A stretch of DNA of 64,000 nt from Talaromyces rugulosus (GCF_013368755.1 NC_049565.1:3224001-3288000); one strand, 5' to 3'; shown: positions 53,318-64,000, counted from the stretch's first letter. The notes: generated by a model not told the origin, from the sequence alone. Translations and numbers: made by a program.

Positions 53318-54707
53318 ATTACTGCCTAGTTGTTTGCTTTATTGCCTTGGTATGGCTTCGACAATGTCTTCACCCAACCATCTCGGCATCGACCTGCTAC
53401 GCAGTTCATGCTATTTTTAGCTTTCTCTAGAGCCACAGTGTTCAAGATATTTGTTTTCTGATTCCAAAACATCTACAATCTTGAAAATCTTGAAGTCGCC
53501 GTAAAATTTTTTTTTATTTGGTTTAATATATGTTGATGACTGCATAAGCTTGGTTGTTGGCCTATCGTTAAGTTATCTGAGTTCCTGCCAGATATTCACG
53601 ACAGGTACGGGAATATAAACCAATGTATTTTAGCAAAATAGGGCTTCGGAATCAGGGTTTAAAAGCAAGACCGTCGGTTCAAGCATGGAAGGATATCTAG
53701 GGTCGGACTGTATGCAGGGACGAGTTCAATCTCTATGGCTTGTTGAAGATTCATGTCTACAGACTATTGTTTTGAGTTCCTTAAAACCATGACGGACCAC
53801 GCCCAATAGTGTTTCTCATGGCTTAAATGCCAATTTAGCCGGTTATCCGCGGGGAAGTAGGATGGAAATATGTATAAGGCATTAGAAACCGTTGTCACCA
53901 TTGTAAACTCTTTACTGTTTCTATAATCTTATGTAATACAAAACGAATCTAAACTATATTTGGAATAGTGGAGAGGAATAATAAGTTTGCTGTGTATGAA
54001 AGAAGCTCGGCCGTCATTGTATCTTAAACCAATGGTGGCACCTATGAACGCGGAGTAATTGTATTGACAATGTTCGGGAGGGCCATAGTAGATCCTCACC
54101 ATTCAAGGTAACCCAGTTATTTGCCAAGGACACTTTAATCCTTGGTTGTAATCATTATATGGCAGCTGGAGAACATGATATTATTATGTCACACTCCATC
54201 AGTGTTAAATGTGTGGTCGTCTAAACTTAAGGCCAGGGTCTGCCCATTGGAAGTAAGTTAAAGACCACTAATTGGACTGAAGATGAATGGCCTGTAATCG
54301 TCTACATGCCGGTATTGGCATTCCAGAGCTTGATGGTCTCAGCAGTTAAATACGAACCACGTCACCACCAGACAAGGGTTCTTGCAGGCTAGACTAGATT
54401 GGAGGAAGTAGAACATTGCAGGAACGCCTTCTACGTCACTTTGAGCTTACCAACACAGCTTCAGCCTTGGCAGGATAGGAAGTAGAGGTGGGTCTTCGTA
54501 TCATGCAATCTATGAGACCATGCATAGGTTTTGACAAGGTCACAAGACAATAATATTATCAACTAACTAGCCAACACCGAACCCCCCCTTTGCTAGTGAG
54601 ATAGTTGGGAAACACGCCCAAAGTGGATGCAGTAGCGAAATAAACAGGGATCTATAGAAATCAATAGTAACACCATCTTCATCTACCCCCTGTAATGTTC
54701 CAACGAG
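53318..54707. other. Gene-free region
   Basis: No coding region recognised. A stretch near 54300-54395 faintly resembles a 5S rRNA (see rejected items). Confidence 0.4.
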
Positions 54708-55706
54708 CTAGCTTTTCCGACCTCTTGCAGCTATCCTGTGGCTTTTGCGGCTGTTTCTCGTTAAAATATCCACAACTTGACTATGCCCGTGTTTTCTCGC
54801 AAGCTTTCGTGCATTTCGAGACGATCTTGACCTCGGATCGTATTTTTCCTTAACTAATAGTTGGACAATTTCAACGTAACCGCGACATGCTGCGGACTCT
54901 AGCGGGGTCCTGCTACCACACGGATAATATCCATCGGCACCCTGCTGGAGGAGGAGTCCCACGGCCTTTATCTTCTCGGCTAGGCTGAAACGTTCATCCA
55001 GAATGATCCAAAACACCCCTTGAGACAATACCTTCCGATGATGCTCAGGAGGTACTATCGATAAGAGACACTTAATAGCTTTAAGCCCGCCTGTTAAAGT
55101 ACCCATAGGGACCATATGGCGGTCAAGATGTTTCCAGATGTCGCTTATGACTTCAGGGAAACAATCAATCATTATTTCAAGGGCTGACACCATTCCGTTC
55201 GACGCAGTTAGTAAGATGTCTTTCCTAAGGCAATAGGCGGTGGTAAAACTGTCTCTTGTCACGACAAAGCCATTTTTTATGAAGAGACTAACCGCCGCAT
55301 AATTTCCGATAATAGCAGCGAATACCAGCGGGGATCTGCCACAGATCTTGATACTGCTGTAGTCATACTCCTTTTCTTCAAATAACATTTTGAGGGTGTT
55401 GATCGCCATGATGTCTTTGGATTCACCAACTGCCCATTTGAAAACGGATTCTATGCCACCACATAGACGTACATATTCGGGGGGGACTTGTGAAAACCGG
55501 CACGCTTCACAGAATGCATAAATATCCGTACAATATAGGAACTCGCAAACATTGAGACATATTTCAGCTGGGAGTTCAATAAGTGTGTTCATTTCGAGGG
55601 TATTGGCAACAGTTGTGGCCTCGATGGGTGTATCTGCGGATCCTGGAGTTTGTCGAAATGGGCTTGTGGAAGGAAAAACACGGCTTATAAATACTCGATG
55701 AATCAT
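54708..55706 (-). CDS. F-box / ankyrin-repeat protein
   Basis: 332 aa, single exon, ATG at 55706; an alternative start at residue 39 (MNTLIELPAEICLNV) would remove a low-complexity leader. The F-box-like motif lies at residues 42-80 (LIELPAEICLNVCEFLYCTD). Divergent ankyrin repeats follow (GRSPLVFAAIIGNYAAVSLFIKNG; TPLESAACRGYVEIVQLLVKEKYD) with a basic C-terminus (RKSHRIAARGRKS). Related in architecture, not closely in sequence, to the protein at 10761-12131. Inferred SCF adaptor; target unknown. Confidence 0.75.
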   Translation of the reverse strand: MIHRVFISRVFPSTSPFRQTPGSADTPIEATTVANTLEMNTLIELPAEICLNVCEFLYCTDIYAFCEACRFSQVPPEYVRLCGGIESVFKWAVGESKDIMAINTLKMLFEEKEYDYSSIKICGRSPLVFAAIIGNYAAVSLFIKNGFVVTRDSFTTAYCLRKDILLTASNGMVSALEIMIDCFPEVISDIWKHLDRHMVPMGTLTGGLKAIKCLLSIVPPEHHRKVLSQGVFWIILDERFSLAEKIKAVGLLLQQGADGYYPCGSRTPLESAACRGYVEIVQLLVKEKYDPRSRSSRNARKLARKHGHSQVVDILTRNSRKSHRIAARGRKS

Positions 55707-56624
55707 TAATGCCTAATATCCCCTAGCGCTGTCCCCCTCTTGGCTCTGCCCCCGTGCTAGCCGGCCCATTACCTTGCCTTTACCGGACAACACCGCCAAT
55801 CCGATCTTCCTTGTCACCTTCATCATGTGAAGCTGCCCCCAATCCAAGCCGGTAAGGTCATAGCAAAGATGTGTCACCCAATACTCTACTCTACCGTGTC
55901 AGAATCGTATGGTCTTAACTAAGAATGTAACCAATAGAATATGATTTGCTTATAAAGCGTGAGAAATCAAGACAGACAGTGAAGCTGCGTATGAATTCAG
56001 ACAGTCTCCCGTCCGGGGATCCCCGTTTATCATCCCTACGGACCTACAGAAAGAAGTACATTGCTGAAGCATCGATGGGTTGGAATGGGATGATACGCAC
56101 TAACCCCCTATCAGACCTGCCTCTTCAGATTCCTGTACCTAGGTCCCCAGCACGGCCAATCTGACGAGGCCCCATATCACCAAGACTCCAGCCACGTCAC
56201 CTTCAGCGGAAGAATCCGCTAACCGAGTTCGATGAAGCGTGGCCTGCTAATGCAGCAGACGGTGTCTCAGCGAAGGATTCCTGTCGGCCAATGCTCTGGA
56301 TAAGCCTGATATTCATTAACGGATTTGTCATCTGCGTGACCAATCGTTTCATCTTCTACACTATCTCTTGATAAGGATGTTACCACATTCTGATGGAGGT
56401 GTCATCAACAACTAGGACCCCTCTGGAAGGATATTTTTTTCTCCCGCACCCCTCCCTTACCGTTCTCCATTTCCTCTGGGAGTTTCACTCCGTCCGAAAC
56501 CACCAGTTGCCGTGTCAGCCCTCGCATGTGCGAATTACTTGTTTTCTATGGTCTCAAGGTGGCGACACACAGCTTCTGAATCAGCACAACGAATCAGCAG
56601 AATACATATTAGCATTGAAGGCTG
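55707..56624. other. Region without recognised gene
   Basis: No full gene. A short frame at about 56290-56372 reads WISLIFINGFVICVTNRFIFY, possibly a membrane-helix relic. Confidence 0.35.
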
Positions 56625-56639
56625 TAGCACTGGACTGGC

Positions 56640-57470
56640 AAAATAAACCCCTTACACTTGCAGTTCATCGTTCCTCCTGAAAGAGCCGAGTGGGTTGATA
56701 CGTAGACAATGATGGACACCGCAATAGGTAGCTTACTATGTTATTTCGAGCATTATGATTAGCGATTGTGGACGTAGGTACGTAGCATAATAGAGAGCTC
56801 AAGTTGATGGAACTGTCAATATGCGATCTACTGTACAAGCAAGAAACATATTTTTGCTATAAATTCTCTCCTTCATAGCTATAATTTTTCTTTCTACTCA
56901 AGTAACACAAGATACAGTACCAAATAAATTTCTTCACGCAAATCAGCACACGAAACTCTATGAACGGGAAGATCACCAAAAACAGTACGACGATTTTCAA
57001 TTTTCAAGATTTCCACATGTACCTGGAGTTCCTTCACATTCATAGCAAATTTTTTGTCATCCTCGGCTTCCCTTTTGGCGTCTTCAATTTCTTTTGAGAT
57101 GCTTTGCACTTCTTTTTTAGCGCCTTCGAGCTCTTTTTTGGCGTCTCTGATTTTTCATGGGCTCTCAGTGTTCTTTCATAGGCATGTATGCCTTTATATA
57201 ATCTGTCTATCCACTTTTCACTACTAACTTGGCACTGCACTAAGGACCCCTCAAATGATTGATTCTTTTCGGTGATAGATCGAAAGCCCTGTGTTTGTTA
57301 CAGTAAGTTATTGTGTGGATTTTGTCTCTATATATATTAATTAATCAGAGGCTTGGCTTGCTTGGTCTGAGAGGTTGGAAGACTTTTAACTTTCTTTTGT
57401 AACTTTAGTGAGTAAAAAATGAGTTTTCTAAAATAATTTTACTTACTGATAGAAATTTATAGCTAGAGTT
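56640..57470 (-). repeat. Inverted segmental duplication, copy B
   Basis: Inverted, diverged counterpart of 36370-37250, with stops and indels in both reading frames of copy A. Confidence 0.75.
56894..57240 (-). pseudogene. Decayed copy of the coiled-coil gene
   Basis: It encodes VQCQVSSEKWIDRLYKGIHAYERTLRAHEK, then shifts frame and resumes with EIEDAKREAEDDKKFAMNVKELQVHVE. It aligns to 36571-36879 with an internal deletion and frameshift. Confidence 0.7.
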
Positions 57471-57839
57471 TTTTATGCTACTGCTAAAGATATTTATATT
57501 ATTATTGTTATATCTTCTTTTGCGTGATATCTATATTATTGATTTTAGCGTCTTCTTTTTCATGAAAAGGCTGCTAACTAAGATACTTAATATGGTAAGA
57601 GCTATAGACGTATTCCATTTCTATGGTATAAAATTTCTTCTTATTGGACTTGGAACTCTCTTTAAGTTGGACTAAGGCCAAGTAGTGATTAAATATATTA
57701 AATACTGTCCGCTAGTTTATATCTATTACAGTTTATCTAATATCCAGCTATCTCGCACTAACCTGTTACATAGTTAGATGTGTTTATAATTAGCTTATGA
57801 AAACCTTGTTAATTATTGTTGGTGGCGTAAGTAGTGTTT

Positions 57840-58260
57840 CACACTAGCCATCTAGTATTTTGATCTAGTGTTTATACATATTCGAAATGTTTATATTGTT
57901 AGAGAATAATTGATCTCCTTAAACACTATAAATTCATTATTTGAAAAAAAAAAAAAAAAAACAAAAAAAAAACTCGTATCGATAGTAAAGAACTTTCTGC
58001 TCTTTTTTAACATTGTGGGTTCATTTTCAACAGTATACACGTAAAGGGTTTAGATATTGCTGATGGTTTTAAACACTGCGGGTATGAATCAGTGTACCCG
58101 CAAATACTAGTCTAAATTATGTCGATCATTTTAAACATGTGGGTCTACTTTAAACACCCACTGTAAACAGTATAAATATTGCCACCGTTTCAAACACTGT
58201 AGATTCATTTTAAATAGCATACTATACACAAACACCACCAATAACCTATTTTAGACACAT
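57840..58260 (-). repeat. Degenerate tandem repeat, inverted counterpart
   Basis: Reverse complement shows the same ACAGTGTTT(A/G)AAA and GGCAATATTTATACTG phrases as 42780-43050. Includes a poly-A tract at about 57942-57970. Confidence 0.6.
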
Positions 58261-58275
58261 GTGTAATAGTAACCT

Positions 58276-58805
58276 AAGGGATGTATCAGCGAGCCCGAAG
58301 TATTTGCTATTTTAGGGAGGCTTATTACAATATTGATACATCAACCAATCCAATATTTCATAGTGTTAGTTCACTTTCCAGTATCGAGTATCTTAGGGGT
58401 TTGGGCATCTCATGTTTCAAAGTAAACTGTTCAGTTTCTTATGACCAATGAGTGTTTAATTCTTGTTGTTATCGACATATAAGTTCAAATGTAGGTTTAA
58501 GTTGTATTTTTGTTCATTATGCTTGAAAATACATAAACTAGATTGAAATTTGAGTTTTCCAACACCTGTTTAAAACTATCTGAGAGCTTTAATATAGTTT
58601 GTTGGGAGGTGACTCTCTGGTAACTTTTCCTAATGCAAGATCGTTCCAGATGTTTGATCAAGTATGAAAAAATCTGTGTCACGTCGCGCCACAACATAAA
58701 ATCTTTACCAAGGTACTTATACTTAATCCAAATATAGGATTACACAAAGTCATTATTAATCGTCAATGAATCTGATGACCTACCTTATCTTTACGCCAGT
58801 GCCAC
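58276..58805 (-). repeat. Inverted repeat arm B
   Basis: Inverted copy of 51345-51603 with about 270 bp of extra sequence (58480-58745). Confidence 0.8.
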
Positions 58806-58820
58806 TTCTGACAACAAAAC

Positions 58821-59017
58821 ATGGACAGCAAGCCTCAAAAGTCAAGCGAGTGGTCATCGGAAGAAAATGCCAAACTTACTGAGCTTATTGCAACCCTCTT
58901 TTAACATGGGAGCAGATCAGCAAATACTTACCAGGGCGGACCGCTGTTGGTTGTCGGCTGCATTACCGGAACTATATGGATAAAACGAGTATTCCAGCAG
59001 CTACATACAAGAAGTGA
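58821..59017 (+). pseudogene. Myb/SANT-like DNA-binding domain, frameshifted
   Basis: ATG at 58821 gives SSEWSSEENAKLTELIATL, then TAA. The adjacent frame continues the domain: TWEQISKYLPGRTAVGCRLHYRNYMDK, ending at TGA 59015. Together these are one Myb-like repeat (W...EE..L..L, WEQIS..LPGRT...C..HY.NY) broken by a single-base frameshift near 58898. Confidence 0.7.
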
Positions 59018-59191
59018 GAAGACTATAGTTTCACCCTACCGCCATAGCAGGAAATTGAATTCTAACAACCAATGAGGGATATATTATGTTTAAAAGCTTC
59101 AATGTTATATATTGTGCGCTATTTAAGGCAGCGAAAGCGAGTTCCGAATGTCCTCCTTGCATTTCATTGCTATTAAGTCCCAAGAAGCAGT

Positions 59192-59986
59192 ATGCTCTTC
59201 TACAGAGTTATTGCCGTTGCAGGCATATCTTCAGTGATCGCCACATCACTTGACTTGGGCGAGGATAACTACATGACGCGCAATACTGGAATCACGAAGA
59301 TTGGAGCGGCATACAACAATGTCACACTTGTCGACAGTCTGAAACACGCCTCCTGGGCCTACAACTGGGATATGTACGCTGATGGAGTTCTTCCATTTGG
59401 TGTGGAATACTGTCCCATGCTTTGGGGACCAAAAATGTATGACCAGTGGCACTCTGCTGCCTTGAACGCTCTTTTATCTGGAAGCGGCTGCTTGCTGGGC
59501 TTCAATGAACCAGACAACGCAGAACAGGCAAATATGTCTCCAAAACAGGCGGCAGTAGATTATCAGACATACATTACTCCTTACGCAAATCAAACCCAGC
59601 TTGTTACTCCAGCCGTTACAAACGGCGTGGGGGAGCTAGTTGGTTTGAACTGGTTGGAGAATTGGTTTGCTGAATGCAATGACCAGTGCAAACCAGATGC
59701 TGTCGCGATCCATTACTATGCTGATAGTTACTCGGCTGATTTTATTGATTACATTACTGCTGTAGTCACACTTGCACGTAGAAACGGGATTGAAAGAGTC
59801 TGGATCACCGAGTTTCAACATACAGGGTCCGTTGGTAGTCAGGTCACGTTCCTACAAGACGTCATTCCATGGCTTGTTAATAATACCGCTATCGAACGTT
59901 ACGCTTATTTTTTTGTTAGTGATGGATATCTCCTCTCTGGAACAGATCTTAGTATTATTGGACAGACGTACACTTCTACTTATTAA
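59192..59986 (+). CDS. Secreted GH128 (Asl1-like) glucanase
   Basis: 264 aa, single exon, ATG at 59192. A signal peptide (LFYRVIAVAGISSVIATS) is followed by the glycosyl-hydrolase catalytic-core domain: SWAYNWDMYADG, FGVEYCPMLWGPK, LLGFNEPDN (acid/base Glu region), DAVAIHYYAD and ERVWITEFQHTGS (nucleophile Glu). It is full length, ending at an ordinary C-terminus. GH128 enzymes hydrolyse beta-1,3-glucan, so a role in wall remodelling or degradation is likely. Single-exon structure and surroundings of repeats suggest an accessory gene. Confidence 0.88.
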   Translation: MLFYRVIAVAGISSVIATSLDLGEDNYMTRNTGITKIGAAYNNVTLVDSLKHASWAYNWDMYADGVLPFGVEYCPMLWGPKMYDQWHSAALNALLSGSGCLLGFNEPDNAEQANMSPKQAAVDYQTYITPYANQTQLVTPAVTNGVGELVGLNWLENWFAECNDQCKPDAVAIHYYADSYSADFIDYITAVVTLARRNGIERVWITEFQHTGSVGSQVTFLQDVIPWLVNNTAIERYAYFFVSDGYLLSGTDLSIIGQTYTSTY

Positions 59987-60473
59987 TTATTTAATAGCCC
60001 TGCCAGACCAAAACCTATATTCACCTCATTTGCACTTTCTATGTGGAACTTGTCTGTACTGTGAAATTAGTCCTGCTTTACACTGTTAGAGAACTGGTAA
60101 TAAACTATAACGGTGATACATCAATAATATTAGACTAACTAGTACATATAATTTTCTACTCGGTCAGAATTGAAAATAGATTATATACTTTATTGAACTT
60201 AATCTAACCTATACATCACTCATAGTCTAAAAGCCAACAGTGGCTATCAGCATTAATGGACCACAAAACTTTGTGTGGCTTGGGGAGGTCACAATATGAG
60301 GCGACACGATAGCATTGTGGTGGGAGATAAGATTAGTGGCAATGAAAGATGCCTCGCCATTTCCTTCAATTTGATCCTAGACAGTCTCCATAAATGTAAA
60401 TACAAACCCAGCCACATTCACACCATCATCATCGTGTAAAATCAGTTTCTAAAGTTGGCCTTAAAGTGTTCAA
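59987..60473. other. Intergenic region
   Basis: No gene seen. Confidence 0.4.
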
Positions 60474-60739
60474 TGTGACGGCTGAGGCTATCCCCAAGGG
60501 TAGGAACTGACTCGGAGCCTGGCAGGAGCCTCAGGCAGGAAGGGCAACAACTTTAACCCGCGGTGCCAGATCTGGGAATAGCCTCACCCTGGGGCTACAA
60601 AGGGTCAAGCCTATTACATAATCTCACAAGATAAAACCTTCCCGTGAGTCCTGTCAGATAGATTCCTTCCCTATGCTTATTGTCTTCGAGATCCGCACCC
60701 CTAGATAGAAATCAAATGTCTTCGGAAACGCACGTCACA
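60474..60739 (+). repeat. Solo LTR of Gypsy family 2
   Basis: 266 bp, clearly homologous to the 274 bp Gypsy 2 LTR (CTATCCCCAAGGGTAGGA, CCCGCGGTGCCAGATCTGG), with small deletions and substitutions. Exact 5 bp target duplication TTCAA (60469-60473, 60740-60744). Left by LTR-LTR recombination of an older element. Confidence 0.92.
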
Positions 60740-62465
60740 TTCAAGACAATGTTTTTCATGATTTATTTAGGTTGAGCTACTATTAAACCCTTTCATATGT
60801 ATGGATGTATGTATAGATAATATATTATACAACTAGATTTGAAACTAGCTTTACCTTTTTACACACTCTGTGTTTAATTCTGTCAACCTTCAGGGTGCTT
60901 ACTAACCAAATCAGTCCTAATTCGTCACTAGGCAGCTTATCCTGCCTGGGAGTGTAATTCGCTCAGGCGGTATAGAACCGCAGTGGCAAACAACTCTTTG
61001 TTACTAGAAATTCCCAGATCTTTTAGTGCTCGCAGGCCATTATAAATAGAGGCCTGCTCCCCCCTGTAATTTAGTTCTCTTAGTCAGTTGTCGTCCTAGT
61101 TAAATTCATGACTTAGCGTTCTGGTTACCTTTCCGCTTCCACGCCGTAACACCATATAAATATTTCTTGACCACAAATGTTTTTTATAAGGTTCCAATAG
61201 AGTTGATCTTTGATTAAATGAATATTCATAGGCAATATGTACTTTTCACAATAGTACTGCATGTAGATACTGTGTGCTTGTTCAATTCGATGCGTACCTC
61301 CTCTGACCTATCTAGCTAGAGTTATATATAGCTATGGTTTTATATTGTACAACTCGCCAGACTCGATGTTTAAGTAGCTTTGAAAATGTATTTACGATGT
61401 GAGACAAGACACAATACTGTATCCAAATCCATTGTATTATTTTGGTGAACCAAATAGTCAGATCTCATAATCAGCCAGACACCCTCTATTGTACAGTATG
61501 GATGGATGGATGGATGGTTTCATTTACCCCGACCTCTCCCCTGGGGGGATATGCAGGCTGCTACCACTATAAGTATCCTTGTAGCTCTAATTACAGTCAT
61601 CGTCACATTTCTTACGGGCGAACTTTATGCCTCGCCTAGGGGCCTGTAGTCGGTCTTTGCCTTGGGTTCTGTTCATGTGGGCCCTTTGACCCACGGCTAC
61701 GAAACCTTTGAGATGCTTCTGCGAAGTCAAGTAACCCCCATCCCCGTGACATGAAACGCCCTGTGTGATGGAACAACTCCCAGGTACCTACGATTACCAG
61801 TGAGTTTATCCAGCATCGACCTGTTGGAAATTAACCGATATAGGTTGAGATATTTCAGACTCATTTTGAGGTGCTGTTCCTCCTATTTCAAGAAATAATA
61901 CCGGAAGTAGAATAGGCAGTTACACCATGACGCAAACTGCCAGTTGAACCGCTTATGACCACCTTGGTTCCAAGATACACCCCGCGAAGGTCTATAACAA
62001 ATGAAAATAATCAAATAATCAAATTTTTATTAGAGTGGTTGCCCGTGATCGTTTTTTAATTATATACCGTCTGAGGGGATAATGTGCATGATGTTGAGGG
62101 ATTCTTGGTACATGGCACAAAATTACCGATTAGGCCAATACGATACAATTGAGACAAGCGTGAAATTCCTTATACCAAAATTTCTACTGCAGCGAGAACA
62201 ACAAAGATCGATTGCAAATAGTAGTTACTGCGATGCCTCACTTTTTAAAACACGAGACGATAAGAAAATGATCGAACAAACGTGGTCTTAGGAATTACAA
62301 TACAACCAGACAATATGGATGCAATTTCTTTAGTAAAAAAAATCAAAGAATAAATTACCGGAAAAAAGTCTTCAAGACCGCGTACGTAGCATCTACAAGA
62401 ATGTCTATAATACGTTTAATTCAGATTTTCAACTAATTCCACATTCGCTGCGCGGCTCAAGGAAA
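60740..62465. other. Region without recognised gene
   Basis: Contains an orphan MITE-family left end (about 60838-60890), a short GGAT run (about 61500-61516) and short frames without recognisable domains. Confidence 0.4.
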
Positions 62466-62810
62466 TTAGATAGGATACAAGGGCTGGTCATATTTCCCTT
62501 GACGGAAGAGTACATTGCCCAAGTTATTGACACTGGTGAGGGTGTTGGGATGGTTCAGTCCAAGCACCTTCTCTCGTGCCTCTAATGCCCGTCGATACAT
62601 CACTTCCACCTGATTATAAACTCCCTGATGATCGAGATACCATCCATAATGAGATAAGAGTTTGGCTATATTCAATCGATCTTCATCACCGATGTCAGGG
62701 ATAGGCGCCAGCACACTTTTGGCATGCGCAAGGAGTGTCTGAATTTGTGCCCAGCTGGCGTAATTTCCATTCGGGAATATCCGTGCCACAGTTCTTCGCG
62801 ACTCAGCCTG
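62466..62810 (-). pseudogene. NLR-type TPR region fragment
   Basis: The frame reads QAESRRTVARIFPNGNYASW, then LLAHAKSVLAPIP, then a kinesin-light-chain-like TPR (YRRALEAREKVLGLNHPNTL, SVNNLGNVLFRQGKYDQ), then stop. This is the conserved start of the TPR region that follows NB-ARC in fungal NLRs. The nucleotide-binding part is missing upstream. Confidence 0.7.
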
Positions 62811-63037
62811 TCAGCGTTGGAGCTCTTAGTGAACCTCCAACCATGTCGGGATCGGCAACTGCACTAGTCGGTGCACGTACGTACATATAAAGAATAAACT
62901 GCTATATAAACATGTGATATTTAAATATCTAGTTTACTGTATCTAGGCATTCATATGTGGACCTTCCATTTCCCATTCCAGCAAAGTTTCATAAGTTAAA
63001 AAAAAAACGAGGATGATTAGGGCCGAGGACATCCTGC

Positions 63038-64000
63038 TCAGCTAAGCAAGCTAGGAGTGAATTGAGTGCATCGGCGTTTTGACCTGAAGAGTTCCATGAA
63101 AGCAAGATTGGCCATACTCCTCAGCGTATCAGGGTGGTCCTCGCCGAGCTTGGTCTTGCGAGTCTCCATCACCTGGACTAGGAGCTTCTCGGCCTCCTCC
63201 AACCAGCCTTGGTTCCATAACGTGATCGCCAGGCCGGACATACTCGTCAACGTGTCAGGATGGTCGTCACCGAGCTTTGTCTTGCGAGTCTCAATCACCT
63301 GGACTAGGAGCTTCTCGGCCTCCTCCAGCCGGCCTTGGTTCTGGTACGTCGATGCCAGGTTGGCCATACTTGTCAGCGTGTCGGGATGGTCCTTGCCAAG
63401 CTTCGTCTTCCGAGTCTCCATCACCTGCACCTCGAGCTTCTCGGCCTCCTCCAACCGGCCTTGGTTCTGGTACGTCGATGCCAGGTTGGCCATACTAGTG
63501 AGGGTGTTGGGATGGTCCTTGCCAAGCTTCGTCTTCCGAGTCTCCATCACCTGCACCTCGAGCTTCTCAGCCTCCTCCAACCGGCCCTGGTTCTGGTACG
63601 CCAACGCCAGGCTGGCCATACTAGTGAGGGTGATGGGATGGTCCACGCCGAGCTTCCTCTTCTGAATCTCTATCACCTGCATTAGGAGCCTCTCAGCCTC
63701 CTCCAACCGGCCCTGGCTCTGGTACGCCAACGCCAGGCTGGTCATACTCATGAGGGTGATGGGATGGTCCACGCCGAGCTTCCTCTTCTGAATCTCTATC
63801 ACCTGCATTAGGAGCCTCTTGGCCTCAGTCAACCGGCCCTGGTTACCAAATATCGTTTCCAGGGTGGCAATACTCGGCAGCATGTTAGGATAGTCCTCGG
63901 CGAGCTCCCTCTTCTGAATCTCCATCAATTGCAACTGTATCTTCTCGGCCTCCTCCAACCGTCCCTGGGCACCAAATGTCCCCGCCAGGATGGCCATGAC
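63038..64000 (-). CDS. TPR (kinesin-light-chain-type) repeat protein, partial, frameshifted 3' end
   Basis: At least seven 42-residue TPRs of the type GRLEEAEKLLVQVMETRKTKLG-DHPDTLTSMANLA, open through the right edge, so the 5' part is outside the window. Units 3-6 are near-identical at DNA level. The frame ends with a foreign tail (MELFRSKRRC...). One frame over, the family tail WNSSGQNADALNSLLACLAEQD continues from about 63096 to a T run near 63000, so a frameshift has removed the normal C-terminus. Such repeats form the sensor of fungal NB-ARC/NACHT NLRs; the N-terminal domains would lie beyond 64000. Function may be lost. Confidence 0.75.
   Translation of the reverse strand, partial: VMAILAGTFGAQGRLEEAEKIQLQLMEIQKRELAEDYPNMLPSIATLETIFGNQGRLTEAKRLLMQVIEIQKRKLGVDHPITLMSMTSLALAYQSQGRLEEAERLLMQVIEIQKRKLGVDHPITLTSMASLALAYQNQGRLEEAEKLEVQVMETRKTKLGKDHPNTLTSMANLASTYQNQGRLEEAEKLEVQVMETRKTKLGKDHPDTLTSMANLASTYQNQGRLEEAEKLLVQVIETRKTKLGDDHPDTLTSMSGLAITLWNQGWLEEAEKLLVQVMETRKTKLGEDHPDTLRSMANLAFMELFRSKRRCTQFTPSLLS

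Noticed and set aside
54300..54395. Possible 5S rRNA relic (CAGAGCTTGATGGTCTCAGC ... GTCACCACCAG)
   Set aside because: Only scattered words match fungal 5S rRNA; the overall alignment is weak and internal promoter elements are not intact. A covariance search would decide.
63066..63685. Long plus-strand frames opposite the TPR repeats
   Set aside because: Repetitive shadow of the minus-strand TPR coding units; composition is not protein-like.
1..64000. CRISPR arrays, operons or bacterial signals
   Set aside because: None present; introns, Pol III-type tRNA structure and retroelements are eukaryotic.

Overview
The window is nuclear DNA of a filamentous ascomycete. Genes carry short GT-AG introns (about 50-130 nt), and the AP-3 delta, EMC2, RAMP4/Ysy6, P450 and MFS proteins look like those of Eurotiomycetes (Aspergillus/Penicillium type). 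The genus is an inference. Two chromoviral Gypsy retrotransposons, a pogo/Fot1-like element, a hAT element and a RIP-mutated fragment support a fungal genome that has lived with repeat-induced point mutation. I worked out exon structures by hand from splice signals and reading frame.

Layout. 1-12 kb is mostly conserved core: the 3'-truncated end of a Pro-rich/Ala-rich ubiquitin-like-domain protein gene, EMC2, AP-3 delta and a RAMP4/Ysy6 gene of three short exons. A 1.9 kb pogo-type element with 48 bp terminal inverted repeats (TIRs) sits in the EMC2/AP-3 delta divergent promoter. 10.7-19.2 kb is more accessory: an F-box/ankyrin protein, a RhoGAP gene fragment, an interrupted tRNA-Leu(CAA), a five-exon P450 and a DHA1-type MFS exporter. 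The last two share a CCGCGG-type palindrome upstream.

19.8-30.7 kb is transposon DNA: an apparently intact hAT element, a RIP-degraded piece of Gypsy family 2, and an intact Gypsy family 1 element. 31-64 kb is a gene-poor accessory island. It holds a TIR element carrying a nucleoside-phosphorylase protein with a RHIM-like (PP-type) C-terminal motif, a GH16 glucanase, a coiled-coil protein, a large dynamin-like GTPase, an intact Gypsy 2 element nested in a MITE, ankyrin and F-box/ankyrin proteins, a GH128 glucanase, a solo LTR and pieces of a TPR (NLR-type) receptor gene. Decayed fragments (glutamic peptidase, Myb/SANT, coiled-coil copy) and inverted segmental duplications are scattered through it.

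How it fits together. The island combines gene types associated with fungal allorecognition and immunity (phosphorylase effector domain, amyloid-type motif, dynamin-like GTPase, ankyrin and TPR repeats) with several generations of mobile elements. The strongest candidate for something undescribed is the 2.4 kb TA-flanked TIR element carrying the phosphorylase/RHIM-like effector, related to small MITEs (TIR about 60-90 bp) found in at least three other places here. Both Gypsy elements show a primer-binding site complementary to their own LTR, which indicates Tf1/sushi-type self-priming.
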